From Lachnospiraceae bacterium (lineage in GTDB: Bacteria; Bacillota; Clostridia; Lachnospirales; Lachnospiraceae): DNA of 64,000 nucleotides. Below the pieces are notes generated by a model. The model made no database searches and had not been told where the DNA came from. It saw only the letters and a program-made list of their open reading frames with translations. Positions within the stretch are counted from its first letter, which is position 1, and each line of letters starts with the position of its first letter. Positions 43,901 through 52,208 of this stretch are shown piece by piece. The stretch covers positions 22,219-86,218 of the forward strand of contig CAJTIU010000023.1 of assembly GCA_910576335.1 (NCBI GenBank), written 5' to 3'. The position numbers and the translations under genes are program-made.

Positions 43901-46339
43901 ATGATGACAGCAATCCATACTCCCACAATGATAGACGGTTATGTCCGCCTCTCCAGAGACGATAACAAGAGAAATTATTCCTCTATCGAAAACCAGAAAC
44001 TGATTATCCAGAAATACGCAGAAGAAAACAACATGATTGTACGCCACATCTACGAGGACGACGGCATTTCCGGTTATTCCTTCAACCGTCCCCAGTTTCA
44101 GAACATGATGGCCAATCTCGGTTCCATAGACGTAATCGTGGCGAAAGACCTTTCACGAATCGGACGGCACAATGCGAAGGTACTGCTTTTTCTCGAAGAA
44201 ATGGAAGAACAGGGAAAGCGCGTCATCCTGATTGATGACAATTATGATTCCCTCTACTCTGATGATGATATTATCGGAATCAAGACATGGGATAATGAAC
44301 GCCATGTGAAGAACACAAGCCGGAAGGTAAAACGAATCAAGAAAATGGAGCAGGAAAACGGCACTTTAAAATGTGCTCCCCCATTCGGTTACACCAGGCA
44401 CCCTCTGAACAAGCAGATGGTTTTAATTGACGAAGAAGCCGCTGCCATCCTGAACCTTGAAAAAGACCTTTATCTGGAAGGGAACGGCATACGAAAGATT
44501 GCGGAAATCCTTTCAGACCGGGGCGTCCCCACGCCTACTATGCTGCAAAAGGAACGCTACGAGGCTCTGGGCCTGCCCTATCACCGGGAAGTCGCCCATA
44601 TGTGGAGTTATGGCATGGTGAAAGATACTCTCTTTAACGATTATCATAACGGGGTACTGCGAACCCACAAAAGAGAGAGGATGACCATCAACGGCAAAGA
44701 TAAAAAGATTTCCAAAGACCAGCAATATGTTTTCCAGAACCACCACCCGAAAATATTTGATGACGATACCATGAAGCTGCTCTTTGAGGTGAAAGACAGC
44801 CGCCATCACAGCCAGTACCGGGGCCAGAGGAAACACATTAACCTCTTTTCCGGGTGTCTGTACTGTAAGGACTGCGGCATGAAGCTGACTGCAATCAACC
44901 GCCCGAACCGTGGAAAATATTATGTATGCGGCACCTACAACAAAAAGGGAAAACAGTTTTGTGAACATGCCCATCTGGTGACAGAAGAAACCCTGATGGA
45001 CGCTTTGATTAAATACCTCACCCTTTGCCGTGACTCTCTGGCAGACATCATACAGAATTTCGACCTGTCAAACTTAAAGGCTCCCACTTACTCCGCAGAC
45101 GATGGCCAGCATAGACTGGAGAACGAGCTGGAAAGAATCAAGAAAGAGCTGAAAACACTGATTACCCAAAAGGTAAAGGAACTCACGGCAAATCCGGGGA
45201 TGTCTGAAATTATCAATGAAACATACGCCTCTTTACAGACAGAAAAAATGGAGCGTATCACTGCCATTGAAAAAACACTGCAAGATTTGACGAAGGAGCC
45301 CCATATTCCCGCTGTGGCAATCAAACCGGGCCTTCAAACCGCACTGGATATTCTGAATGAAGTGTTGGAGCAAAAAAGTCTGACCCGGACGGACATTGAG
45401 GTACTCGTAGAAAAAATCATTGTAGACAAAGACGGAAATGTTGACATCTATCTGAAACACGGTCTCGGCAATCTGGCGGCCTACGATTTCAAAGCCGACA
45501 AGGAAAATGTGAATCTCACCATGATGATAGAGGCAATCCGGCTTCTGGAAAAGGACGAGACAGGTTTTACCTCTGTAAAATTCCTGGCGGAGAGCCTGAA
45601 AGATATGGGGTATCCCATGCACAAGAAAAAGTTCAGTACCTATATGGAGCATTTGTTGGACCTGGGGCTGGTGGAAAAGACGGGAATCTACCATTACCCA
45701 TACAGAATCGTGGCTTCCAAGGAGAAATTGCATGATGTGGAAAATATGTTCATCATGCTAGGGCAGACTGGCGGTATGCCCGAGATGGTATTTGAGTACA
45801 TTCTGAAGAAAAACAACATTGACCCGAAAAAGGATGTCAGAATAAATCAGAGCATCGACTTTGGCTCCACTGCCGCCGCCTTTTCAGAGGGGCAGGGAGA
45901 TTTTACAGTTGAGTTTGAACCGGGGGCAACGAATCTTGAAAAGGAAGGGAAAGGCTATGTTGTGGCATCGTTGGGAACAGACAGCGGATATGTACCGTAC
46001 ACTGCTTTTTCCGCAAAGCAGAGCTATATAGAAAAAAATCCAGAGACAATCCAGGGCTTTACAAATGCCCTGCAAAAGGGAATGGATTATGTACAGTCCC
46101 ACACCCCGGAGGAGATTGCAGCGGTAATCGAACCCCAGTTTAAGGAAACAGACCTGGAAACCATCACAACAATCGTAAAACGCTATTATGACCAGGATAC
46201 ATGGAAATCTGATCTGATTTTTGAAAAGGAAAGCTTTGAGCTCCTTCAGGATATACTGGAGGAGGCAGGAGAGCTGGATAAGAGGGCATCATACGAGGAC
46301 CTGGTAACCACAGAATATGCTGAAAAATCAGCAAAATAA
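43901..46339 (+). CDS. Large serine recombinase fused in frame to binding-protein 3' half
   Basis: 812 aa. Residues 1-~150 are the resolvase catalytic domain with the nucleophile Ser in YVRLSRDD; then the recombinase domain (~170-300), a zinc ribbon (CLYCKDCGMKL...C) and a coiled-coil region, similar to TnpX/TndX-type integrases. From residue 627 onward (after TGGMP) the protein is the C-terminal lobe of the split solute-binding protein (EMVFEYILKKNNIDPKKDVR...). Without integration the frame would instead go on to the 36-residue tail at 36296-36407, giving a 663-aa recombinase. Catalytic parts are intact, so the integrated form may still be active, or altered by its 186-residue foreign tail. 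AAGGAGGA is the ribosome site. Confidence 0.93.
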   Translation: MMTAIHTPTMIDGYVRLSRDDNKRNYSSIENQKLIIQKYAEENNMIVRHIYEDDGISGYSFNRPQFQNMMANLGSIDVIVAKDLSRIGRHNAKVLLFLEEMEEQGKRVILIDDNYDSLYSDDDIIGIKTWDNERHVKNTSRKVKRIKKMEQENGTLKCAPPFGYTRHPLNKQMVLIDEEAAAILNLEKDLYLEGNGIRKIAEILSDRGVPTPTMLQKERYEALGLPYHREVAHMWSYGMVKDTLFNDYHNGVLRTHKRERMTINGKDKKISKDQQYVFQNHHPKIFDDDTMKLLFEVKDSRHHSQYRGQRKHINLFSGCLYCKDCGMKLTAINRPNRGKYYVCGTYNKKGKQFCEHAHLVTEETLMDALIKYLTLCRDSLADIIQNFDLSNLKAPTYSADDGQHRLENELERIKKELKTLITQKVKELTANPGMSEIINETYASLQTEKMERITAIEKTLQDLTKEPHIPAVAIKPGLQTALDILNEVLEQKSLTRTDIEVLVEKIIVDKDGNVDIYLKHGLGNLAAYDFKADKENVNLTMMIEAIRLLEKDETGFTSVKFLAESLKDMGYPMHKKKFSTYMEHLLDLGLVEKTGIYHYPYRIVASKEKLHDVENMFIMLGQTGGMPEMVFEYILKKNNIDPKKDVRINQSIDFGSTAAAFSEGQGDFTVEFEPGATNLEKEGKGYVVASLGTDSGYVPYTAFSAKQSYIEKNPETIQGFTNALQKGMDYVQSHTPEEIAAVIEPQFKETDLETITTIVKRYYDQDTWKSDLIFEKESFELLQDILEEAGELDKRASYEDLVTTEYAEKSAK
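45770..45780 (+). repeat. Right attachment core of serine-recombinase element
   Basis: GGCGGTATGCC, same as 36285-36295. It encodes GGMP in the recombinase, in the binding protein and in the fusion, always in the same frame. Confidence 0.88.
45781..46339 (+). pseudogene. 3' half of the split solute-binding protein gene
   Basis: About 186 codons, ending in the original stop, encode the second lobe of the NMT1-like binding protein (FSEGQGDFTVEFEPGATNLE; YTAFSAKQSYIEKNPETIQG). It is translated only as the tail of the recombinase. No permease or ATPase gene of the importer follows; palindrome copy 5 comes 8 bp after the stop. Confidence 0.9.
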
Positions 46340-46346
46340 ATATTGT

Positions 46347-46386
46347 ATTGGGGACGGGGCATTTTTAAAAATGCCCCGTCCCCAAT
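46347..46386. repeat. GGGGACGGGG palindrome, copy 5
   Basis: A 40-nt perfect palindrome, arm ATTGGGGACGGGGCATTTTT, just downstream of the split gene. It may end the fused transcript. Confidence 0.92.
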
Positions 46387-46395
46387 TGCATCATT

Positions 46396-46728
46396 TTATC
46401 CGAATATACCGAACAGGCCTTTTTTCTTTGTTTTTGCTGAGCTTTTCGTTGTGCGTTCGTTTTGTCCGCTCCTTGACGGGGAGCGGTGATAGCGGACGGC
46501 TTTGTGCAGTTGATAGACGGATTCCTTGCTGGTGCACCAGCTGAACGGGACATCAATATCCCGAAATCCATCGCGAAGCCGTTCGAACTCCTGGTCAGTG
46601 ATACCTTTGCCACTGCCAGGAACCCGGTTTTCAAAAACCTCGTCGAAGACGTCTCTGATTTTGATAAACTTCGCAGGATTGTCTGTTACTAACTTCTGAA
46701 CCTGTTCCATTAATTCTCTCTGTTCCAT
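46396..46728 (-). CDS. Hypothetical protein
   Basis: A 110-aa protein I do not recognise. It starts MEQRELMEQVQKLVTDNPAK with GAGGAG before the ATG and ends in a basic tail (SSAKTKKKGLFGIFG). Predicted to be soluble and mostly helical. It is convergent with the recombinase/binding-protein fusion and separated from it by palindrome copy 5. Nothing in the context suggests a role. Confidence 0.6.
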   Translation of the reverse strand: MEQRELMEQVQKLVTDNPAKFIKIRDVFDEVFENRVPGSGKGITDQEFERLRDGFRDIDVPFSWCTSKESVYQLHKAVRYHRSPSRSGQNERTTKSSAKTKKKGLFGIFG

Positions 46729-46892
46729 GGCTGCTCCTCTCTTGAATGGATACCTATCCAGATAGTAGAAACTGTCTAATAAATCAGGACAGGTATAAAG
46801 GTTGATTTTTATGTAGTTTAATATAGATTGTGAATAATTGCAAGTGTATATTGTGAAAATCTACTGAAAAGGTAACACAAGGGTTACAGTTC

Positions 46893-47028
46893 AGCTCCGA
46901 GCCAATCAACGGAGTGATTGGCTCGGAGCTATAGCGTAAGCTTTGGCAAGAAGTCTGCCCCACCGCTGAAAGCGGTTCTAAATGGGCAGTCGGGTTACTG
47001 TTTGCAGGCGTGCCTGTGAACAGTAACC
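46893..47028. repeat. Cluster of inverted repeats before tRNA-Ala
   Basis: A perfect 16-bp stem AGCTCCGAGCCAATCA (46893-46908) / complement (46915-46930) is followed by CTGCCCC...GGGCAG and by GGTTACTGTT...AACAGTAACC (46993-47028). Together they look like a folded non-autonomous repeat. The last stem is related to that at 35639. The surrounding 46729-47102 has no gene. Confidence 0.6.
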
Positions 47029-47102
47029 TCATATAAGAAAAAATGCAAAAAATTTGACAAAAATCTTTTCTTTTTTTGAAGTTAGTGCTATAATTTCTAT
47101 AT

Positions 47103-47175
47103 GGGGTATTAGCGCAGTTGGGAGCGCGCAACATTCGCATTGTTGAGGCCAGGGGTTCGAATCCCCTATACTCCA
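47103..47175 (+). tRNA. tRNA-Ala (CGC)
   Basis: A complete 73-nt cloverleaf. The acceptor stem GGGGTAT/ATACTCC includes the G3-U70 pair that identifies alanine tRNAs. D-stem GCGC, anticodon stem CAACA/TGTTG with loop TTCGCAT (anticodon CGC), T-loop TTCGAAT. CCA is not encoded. The 3' end from 47155 is repeated at 63273, so this is the attachment site of the following island. A terminator follows at 47184-47220. Confidence 0.93.
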
Positions 47176-47403
47176 TACAGAAGGCTCTGAGCTGTTTTAC
47201 CGCAGTTTCAGGGCTTTTTTCGTGTTATTGTAATGTGTTTTCCAGGAAGAACGGTTCGTACATGTAGATTCAAGTAAATCATTATAAATCCATGTAACAC
47301 CATGGGGATGCCCCCGTTACGGCGACAGCTTTTAAAAGATTTTGCTGTAGGGTGGGTAATATATTTGTATTCAAGGGATATTTCACAGGGGTATGGTTAA
47401 AAA
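47155..47403 (+). repeat. 249-bp direct repeat, left copy (attL region)
   Basis: From the T-loop of the tRNA through 228 bp of downstream sequence this matches 63273-63521 at 247 of 249 positions (differences at 47380 and 47392). The first 21 bp are the tRNA 3' end and likely crossover core; the rest looks like a shared island end. Confidence 0.92.
47184..47220 (+). terminator. Terminator of tRNA-Ala
   Basis: GCTCTGAGCTG pairs imperfectly with CAGTTTCAGGGC, followed by six T. The same terminator is present in the right repeat copy at 63302-63338. Confidence 0.8.
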
Positions 47404-47459
47404 GCATAATTGAAACAAAAATTGAAATGTGGTAGTATAAAAGAAAGGAAAGGCGGTAT

Positions 47460-48329
47460 ATGATAATGGAGAAAGAGAACCGAAAGCATAAGGATAGTCT
47501 CTTTGTAGATCTCTTCTATCAGGATGAGACAGCAAAAAAGAATCTGTTGAGTTTATATAATGCATTGCATGATACAGAGTATCAAGATGAGAATGTCATT
47601 CGGAAAGTAAAGATTGAGGATGTCCTGTATAAGAATTTTAAAAATGATATTTCCTTTGAAGCAAATGGGCAGGTGCTTGTCCTGGGGGAACATCAGAGTA
47701 CTGTGAACCCGAACATTCCGGCTAGGTGTCTGTTGTATGTGGGGAGGGCGTATGAACAGCTGATTGATAAGAAAGCCCGTTACAGGACAACACTGGTCAA
47801 AATACCTACGCCAGAATTTTACACTTTTTACAATGGACAAAAGGAACAGCCATTAGAGCAGGAATTGAAACTGTCAGACGCATTTATGAATCCAGCGGAG
47901 AACAATTCCATGGAATTAAAGGTAAAAGTTATCAATATTAATTCCGATAAGGCACATGAACTCCTAAAGAAATGTGACATATTGAGGGAATACAGCCAGT
48001 TTATTGATGCGGTAAGAGCCCATTCTGGTGAAGAAAGTGCAATTAAGAAAGCAATTAGGGAATGTATTGACCGTGGAATACTGGCGGATTATCTGAAACG
48101 GAAAGGAAGCGAGGTTGAGAATATGTTGATTGCAGAGTATAGCTATGAGGAAGATATCCGGGTGAAACAGCAGGAGGCGAAACAGCAGGGTATGGAAGAA
48201 GCTACAGAAAAAGGAATTAAAAAGATGGTTTTGGTTTTAAAAGATTTAAATATTCCATCACAGACAATCTTAATTAAGATTCAAGAAGAGTATAATTTAA
48301 CTCCAGAGATTGCAGAGCAATATTTGTAA
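47460..48329 (+). CDS. Rpn family PD-(D/E)XK nuclease
   Basis: A 289-aa protein with the Rpn/transposase_31-type nuclease core: SLFVDLFYQD, NDISFEANGQ and EHQSTVNPNIPARCLLYVGRAYE (the D...ExQ active site). A C-terminal Lys/Gln/Glu-rich part ends in a helical segment typical of this family. Members promote RecA-independent recombination, or act in defence, and are common in Clostridia. The start may be at 47460 or 47466. A clear terminator follows. Confidence 0.88.
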   Translation: MIMEKENRKHKDSLFVDLFYQDETAKKNLLSLYNALHDTEYQDENVIRKVKIEDVLYKNFKNDISFEANGQVLVLGEHQSTVNPNIPARCLLYVGRAYEQLIDKKARYRTTLVKIPTPEFYTFYNGQKEQPLEQELKLSDAFMNPAENNSMELKVKVININSDKAHELLKKCDILREYSQFIDAVRAHSGEESAIKKAIRECIDRGILADYLKRKGSEVENMLIAEYSYEEDIRVKQQEAKQQGMEEATEKGIKKMVLVLKDLNIPSQTILIKIQEEYNLTPEIAEQYL

Positions 48330-48360
48330 AAAAGAATACCGGTAGTAGAGAAACATTAGA

Positions 48361-48402
48361 AGCCCTGACCCATTTAGTAGAGTGGTGTCAGGGCTTTTTT
48401 TG
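48361..48402 (+). terminator. Intrinsic terminator after Rpn gene
   Basis: AGCCCTGAC / GTCAGGGCT perfect 9-bp stem followed by TTTTTTTGTG. Confidence 0.93.
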
Positions 48403-48442
48403 TGTGTAAAAATATTTCAGAAAGGTGCAGGAAGGAAAACAA

Positions 48443-49327
48443 ATGAGCATGAATTACAATGAATTTATCAAGAATTTAAAAAAGATGGTGGATCATGGGT
48501 TAGGCAAAGGGCTGAAAGCTTCTTTTTCTACGGTTGAAAAGAATAATGGGAAGAAGGAAGAGAGTATTGAGTTTTACAGGGAAGGAGAAATGTTACATCT
48601 GACCATAAGCCTGGAGAATCTGTACGGGCTCTGCATGGAATATGGGGACATATGGCTCGGCATCCAAAAGTTTTTAGAGATTGCAGATACAAGGGGGAAG
48701 GTAGAAGTGAATGACAGTTTTTGGAACTGGGAAAGAATAAAAGGAAATCTTTCTGTCCGTCTTGTGAATTATGAATGGAACAGAGGAAGGCTGAGAAAAC
48801 TGCCCTACAAAAGATTCCATGACCTGGCTGTTACTTTTCAGATTGTTCTGCATAGGTACGGGTATGATACGGCATCCATTGAAGTACATAATGGAATGAT
48901 GAAATCCTGGAAAAAGAATACAGAAGAGCTGTGGACTGTTGCAATGAATAATCTTTTTAAAGAAAACTTTCAGATCAGAGACATAGATGACGTGATTGAA
49001 GCATTAGCAGGTGTAAGATTGTATGAGCAGGGGGAGGGAAAGGCTTTCTGCTATGTTCTTACCAATGAGGTCCAAAAATACGGCGCTGTCGGAGTATTCC
49101 GTACTGATTTATTAATGGAATTAGCAGAAAGACTGGAGCAGAACCTGTACATTATTCCAAGCTCAGTCCATGAAATCCTGTTATTTTCTGATGATGGAAG
49201 AAATGAGGCGGAGAGCTTAAAACAGATAGTAAGACAAGTGAATACTGATGTGGTAGACAGGGAAGAACTTCTTTCCAACGAGCTTTACTATTTCAGCAGG
49301 GAAGGGAGAGTGGTAACGATGATTTAG
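48443..49327 (+). CDS. DUF5688 family protein
   Basis: A 294-aa protein, start chosen at 48443 after AGGAAGG. It has the layout of DUF5688 proteins of Lachnospiraceae mobile islands: an N-terminal region MNYNEFIKNLKKMVDHGLG, a middle RLVNYEWNRGRLRKLPYKRF and a C-terminal part with VLTNEVQKYGAVGVF and IIPSSVHEILLF. Function unknown. A shorter, diverged relative is encoded at 55590 (WCVTNTIEERGATGCFHIPL). Confidence 0.82.
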   Translation: MSMNYNEFIKNLKKMVDHGLGKGLKASFSTVEKNNGKKEESIEFYREGEMLHLTISLENLYGLCMEYGDIWLGIQKFLEIADTRGKVEVNDSFWNWERIKGNLSVRLVNYEWNRGRLRKLPYKRFHDLAVTFQIVLHRYGYDTASIEVHNGMMKSWKKNTEELWTVAMNNLFKENFQIRDIDDVIEALAGVRLYEQGEGKAFCYVLTNEVQKYGAVGVFRTDLLMELAERLEQNLYIIPSSVHEILLFSDDGRNEAESLKQIVRQVNTDVVDREELLSNELYYFSREGRVVTMI

Positions 49328-49453
49328 AGAACTCTTTTAGAATGAAGATAGTAGTGAGACTAAGAAGCAGGAAAGGTTACTTATTATATGAGGAGGGAGG
49401 ACGTGTCTTAATAGTGGATGCTTCTTTCTCCTTTTTGGATTGGAGGTGATTTG

Positions 49454-50044
49454 ATGGAGAATTTAAAAGCAATGAATGAGAAGGTAAGCTTTGAGGAAAG
49501 ACTGCGGCAGGGTGACTGGTGGAAGAAAGGGAAAGAGTGTCTGAACGTGCATGACATTCACAGACCGCCTACATATTATAAGGGTTCGGAAAGACAGTGG
49601 CTTGAAGAGCTGACTGCCTACATATATTCCTGCCCTGTGGAGTGGTCCAAGCTGTATGAAGAGTATCTGCAGAAGGTTTTAGACGTAGAAAGGGCAGTTT
49701 TGCGGTTCTACCGTAGTGATGATGGCTATCTGAGGGCAGAGGGGGCAGAAGGGGTGTATTTGAAGGTTATAGGACGCACAGAATCACTCAGCCATGCAGA
49801 GCTAAGCCGTATAGGGCAGGCGCTGTCAGAACAGGAAGAAGAACTCTTCAAAGCCTGTTTGGTGTACAGCGGACTGGATGGGCAGGGGAGGAGCCAGTGG
49901 ACAAGACAGGTGAAAGAGAGTCTTCAATGTCATATGGGAAGAAAAGAGTTGTCAGTTACTGTTGTGGATACTTTGGACGAATCGGAGTTCATGGGAAAGG
50001 AACTATACTTTGACATGCTGAATGATTTGTACATAATACTTTAA
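49454..50044 (+). CDS. Hypothetical island protein
   Basis: A 196-aa protein of unknown function. GGAGGTGA at 49443-49450 fixes the start at 49454. It is acidic and rich in Trp and Tyr (GDWWKKGKECLNVHDIHRPP), with no membrane segment or motif that I recognise. It follows the DUF5688 gene and precedes a hairpin at 50055-50093. Confidence 0.7.
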   Translation: MENLKAMNEKVSFEERLRQGDWWKKGKECLNVHDIHRPPTYYKGSERQWLEELTAYIYSCPVEWSKLYEEYLQKVLDVERAVLRFYRSDDGYLRAEGAEGVYLKVIGRTESLSHAELSRIGQALSEQEEELFKACLVYSGLDGQGRSQWTRQVKESLQCHMGRKELSVTVVDTLDESEFMGKELYFDMLNDLYIIL

Positions 50045-50054
50045 AAGGTAATGA

Positions 50055-50093
50055 GGGCATCTCTGCATAAAGGATAGTTTTGTAGAGATGCCC
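50055..50093. terminator. Hairpin between convergent genes
   Basis: GGGCATCTCT pairs perfectly with AGAGATGCCC; it could end transcripts from both sides, although the T run is short. Confidence 0.65.
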
Positions 50094-50123
50094 TGTTGTG
50101 TATTGGCTAAAATGTTTAAATTA

Positions 50124-50408
50124 TCATCGGTGTTTAAGCACCTTAATCAGATTGGTAATAGCCCGTTTCTCGTCTTCGGTCAGTCCTGATAAATCCAAGG
50201 GTGTTGGTAAATCAATTCCCAGTAAAAAATCTGTAGTAACATGGAATATTTTGGAGATATGTATCAGTACGTCATATGAGGGTAATCTGGTGTCTGTTTC
50301 ATAAGCACTTATAACAGATTTAGTCAAACCTAATCTCTGTGCTAAGTCTGCTTGAGTCAAGTTGGCATTGGTACGTAGTTTCTTCAATCTGCTTCCAAAG
50401 TCTTTCAT
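50124..50408 (-). CDS. XRE family repressor
   Basis: A 94-aa Cro/CI-type helix-turn-helix protein (LKKLRTNANLTQADLAQRLGLTKSVISAYETD) with a short C-terminal helix. It is divergent from the gene run starting at 50538. In the shared 129-bp gap TAGTTGACT occurs twice (50442-50450 and 50473-50481), the second overlapping the -35 box of the promoter for that run, so self-repression and control of the run are likely. Confidence 0.92.
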   Translation of the reverse strand: MKDFGSRLKKLRTNANLTQADLAQRLGLTKSVISAYETDTRLPSYDVLIHISKIFHVTTDFLLGIDLPTPLDLSGLTEDEKRAITNLIKVLKHR

Positions 50409-50441
50409 TACTATTCCTCCAAAAATAATTCTATATTACAC

Positions 50442-50504
50442 TAGTTGACTAATGGTGTTTAATAACGTTAATTAGTTGACTTTATGTGTCGAAGAGTGTA
50501 AAAT
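50442..50504 (+). promoter_or_regulatory. Promoter and repeat operators of the 50538 gene run
   Basis: TTGACT 50476-50481, a 17-bp spacer and TAAAAT 50499-50504. The 9-bp repeat TAGTTGACT lies at 50442 and 50473, 31 bp apart (about three helical turns). Confidence 0.75.
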
Positions 50505-50537
50505 GTAAAGTAGTAAAATAGAAAGGAGCTATAAAGA

Positions 50538-51656
50538 ATGTCTTTCCTAAATGCAATTAAGGAAATAGTCTTTTGGGAAAAAGACGATGATTTTTTTGAT
50601 AAAGAAGCCACTATAAAAGAATATTTTGCAGTGTGTCCACCGGAACAACGTCGTTCTGTTAATTCATATGAAGAGTTGTATGCAGAAGCGTTGAAATATG
50701 TGTCTAAACAAAGTTTTGCTGAAAATACAAAAGACCAAGAAAATTATTTTTATGAAATGAATAAAACGGACGCTTCTGTAGCAATTCTTACGGGTGTATT
50801 TGCTTATGTAATAGCAAGAGAAACAGATAAAAATGGAAAGAAACTTGAAAAGGGAATCGATAAGCTTCTTCCTAAAGACTTTGATAAAAATAGTCCATTT
50901 GATACAAGAACTGGGCTAAAACATAGAAATTTTGGACATGATATATTTTCTTTTGGCCTAGAAAGAATTCCTAATGATTATCAAATATATGCTGGTAAAA
51001 TGGACAGACATAACCTATATCTTCCCATTGGTGAAGTCCTTGAAAAAGAGGGCGATTGTTCTATGTTAGACCTCATATGGCTTTATTACGGCAAGGATAA
51101 ACCTCTTTTAAAAGGTATTTTTAGTTGTGCGGGACATACTGTTGTACATTTTGCAAAAGATTTATTAACTTCCGAAGGGGTTCCATTGCCGTTTTCCTCT
51201 TTGCTTAATGAATATATTATAGAAGAGGATGAATTAGAACAAAGTGGTTTGGAAAATAAGTTCAATGAAAAAATAGATAAAGTAAAAGGTAATTTAAAAG
51301 CGTCAGATTTTACCTCGTTAGCATTTATTGAAGGAATGTGTAAGCTTTATGCTCATTCAAAATCATTAGGGGAAAAAGAAAAAAGCTTTAATAGAGATAT
51401 TAAGATTATTGCTATGAGTGCATGCATTATGATTCAGATGTCAAGTCTTTTGATAGGGGAAGAGAAGAAGCTGATAAATCCTAAAAAGGGAAATCCAACA
51501 ATGATTCCTGGAATTCCTGGAGCCAAGATGAATATGGTAATGGCTAGTGCCATGTTTAAAAATATGGTTCAAGAAATGACGGTTGTTGTTAAAGCCAGAC
51601 ATGAGGTTAATGTAGAATATGACTTGAGATTAAAACAATTGAAGGAGGGAAGGTAG
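50538..51656 (+). CDS. Protein of unknown function, first gene of XRE-controlled run
   Basis: A 372-aa soluble-looking protein that I do not recognise. A helical N-terminal half contains DTRTGLKHRNFGHDIFSFG, and a hydrophobic helix GIFSCAGHTVVHFAKDLL, with several His (GLKHRNFGHD, DRHNLYLP) that could bind metal; the C-terminal region has a Gly/Pro/Met-rich segment (KKGNPTMIPGIPGAKMNMVM). AAGGAGC is the ribosome site. The gene is AT-rich compared with the island genes on either side, suggesting a separate origin. The next gene begins at once after its stop. Confidence 0.75.
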   Translation: MSFLNAIKEIVFWEKDDDFFDKEATIKEYFAVCPPEQRRSVNSYEELYAEALKYVSKQSFAENTKDQENYFYEMNKTDASVAILTGVFAYVIARETDKNGKKLEKGIDKLLPKDFDKNSPFDTRTGLKHRNFGHDIFSFGLERIPNDYQIYAGKMDRHNLYLPIGEVLEKEGDCSMLDLIWLYYGKDKPLLKGIFSCAGHTVVHFAKDLLTSEGVPLPFSSLLNEYIIEEDELEQSGLENKFNEKIDKVKGNLKASDFTSLAFIEGMCKLYAHSKSLGEKEKSFNRDIKIIAMSACIMIQMSSLLIGEEKKLINPKKGNPTMIPGIPGAKMNMVMASAMFKNMVQEMTVVVKARHEVNVEYDLRLKQLKEGR

Positions 51657-51860
51657 ATGAGTAGTAATAATGGCAAAAATTCTAAGTCACCAGAAGAAGT
51701 TGCACTTGATTTAGCTCTAAAAGGCTTGGTGGTAGTAGCAACAGCCGCAGGTTCTGTCGTGGTAGGAACTGTAGGACATAGAATTTCGGAAATAAAGTCA
51801 AGAAAGAAAGCAAAGGACTTGGCGGTAAGGGAAAACAATAAAGAAATAGATAAAATGTAA
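51657..51860 (+). CDS. Small membrane-associated protein
   Basis: A 67-aa protein starting directly at the base after the previous stop, with AAGGAGG within the end of that gene. A hydrophobic Val/Ala/Gly-rich stretch at ~22-45 (GLVVVATAAGSVVVG) is followed by a strongly basic and acidic tail. Likely one membrane helix. Unknown function. Confidence 0.65.
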   Translation: MSSNNGKNSKSPEEVALDLALKGLVVVATAAGSVVVGTVGHRISEIKSRKKAKDLAVRENNKEIDKM

Positions 51861-51874
51861 AGGAGGAGGTTGTC

Positions 51875-52039
51875 ATGCCTTTTATTATTATTCTTATAAT
51901 TGTGGCTATTGTAGTGTTATATTTTACTTTTTCATCAAAAGAAAAAAGGAGTATAAATAAGCATAAGAAGAATCAGAACTACAAATCGAATGTAACACAA
52001 AGTAAAGCAGATAATAAGAACCAAACGAAAGATTCTTAG
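51875..52039 (+). CDS. Small single-helix membrane protein
   Basis: A 54-aa protein: MPFIIILIIVAIVVLYFTF forms one N-terminal membrane helix, then a Lys/Asn/Gln-rich tail. AAAGGAGGAGG at 51859-51869 is a very strong ribosome site, which supports translation despite the small size. Confidence 0.7.
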   Translation: MPFIIILIIVAIVVLYFTFSSKEKRSINKHKKNQNYKSNVTQSKADNKNQTKDS

Positions 52040-52046
52040 GCTAGGT

Positions 52047-52208
52047 ATGAGAAACTTTGTGCATGATGATGAAAGAAAATATGAGAATACAATGCCTATT
52101 GGAGAGGCTCCACCGGAACTACTGCCTAAAAGAAAAAAGAGAGTAGGTCTGAAGAAGAAAAAGAAAAGAGGTATAATGAGATGGATTTCAGCAAGGAAAA
52201 AGTACTAA
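52047..52208 (+). CDS. Possible small basic protein
   Basis: A 53-aa frame with an acidic start (MRNFVHDDERKYENTMPIGE) and a very basic end (KRKKRVGLKKKKKRG). The ribosome site is poor (CTAGGT), and its end overlaps the next gene by 28 bp. It may only translate as a coupled leader for that gene. Confidence 0.4.
   Translation: MRNFVHDDERKYENTMPIGEAPPELLPKRKKRVGLKKKKKRGIMRWISARKKY

Larger units (their letters stand above)
36296..45780. mobile_element. Integrated serine-recombinase element, composite and partly decayed
   Basis: This 9,485-bp insert splits a solute-binding gene precisely. Its recombinase gene spans the right junction and its native 3' end and terminator are at the left end, as expected for a circle opened inside the gene. 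Interior cargo: intron fragment, tyrosine recombinases, oriT-like site, relaxase/recombinase chimera, Maff2, VirB6 and relaxase remnants of Tn1549-like conjugation genes, a SpoVG-domain gene and a toxin-antitoxin pair. Most transfer genes are broken, so self-transfer is unlikely; mobilisation might still be possible. Confidence 0.82.

Noticed and set aside
1021..46386. CRISPR array from the recurring GGGGACGGGG repeats
   Set aside because: The copies are thousands of bases apart and each is a palindrome; there are no regular spacers and no cas genes in the window.
46784..47176. Minus-strand 130-codon frame across the tRNA
   Set aside because: It runs through the tRNA gene and nested hairpins, so it is a chance frame.
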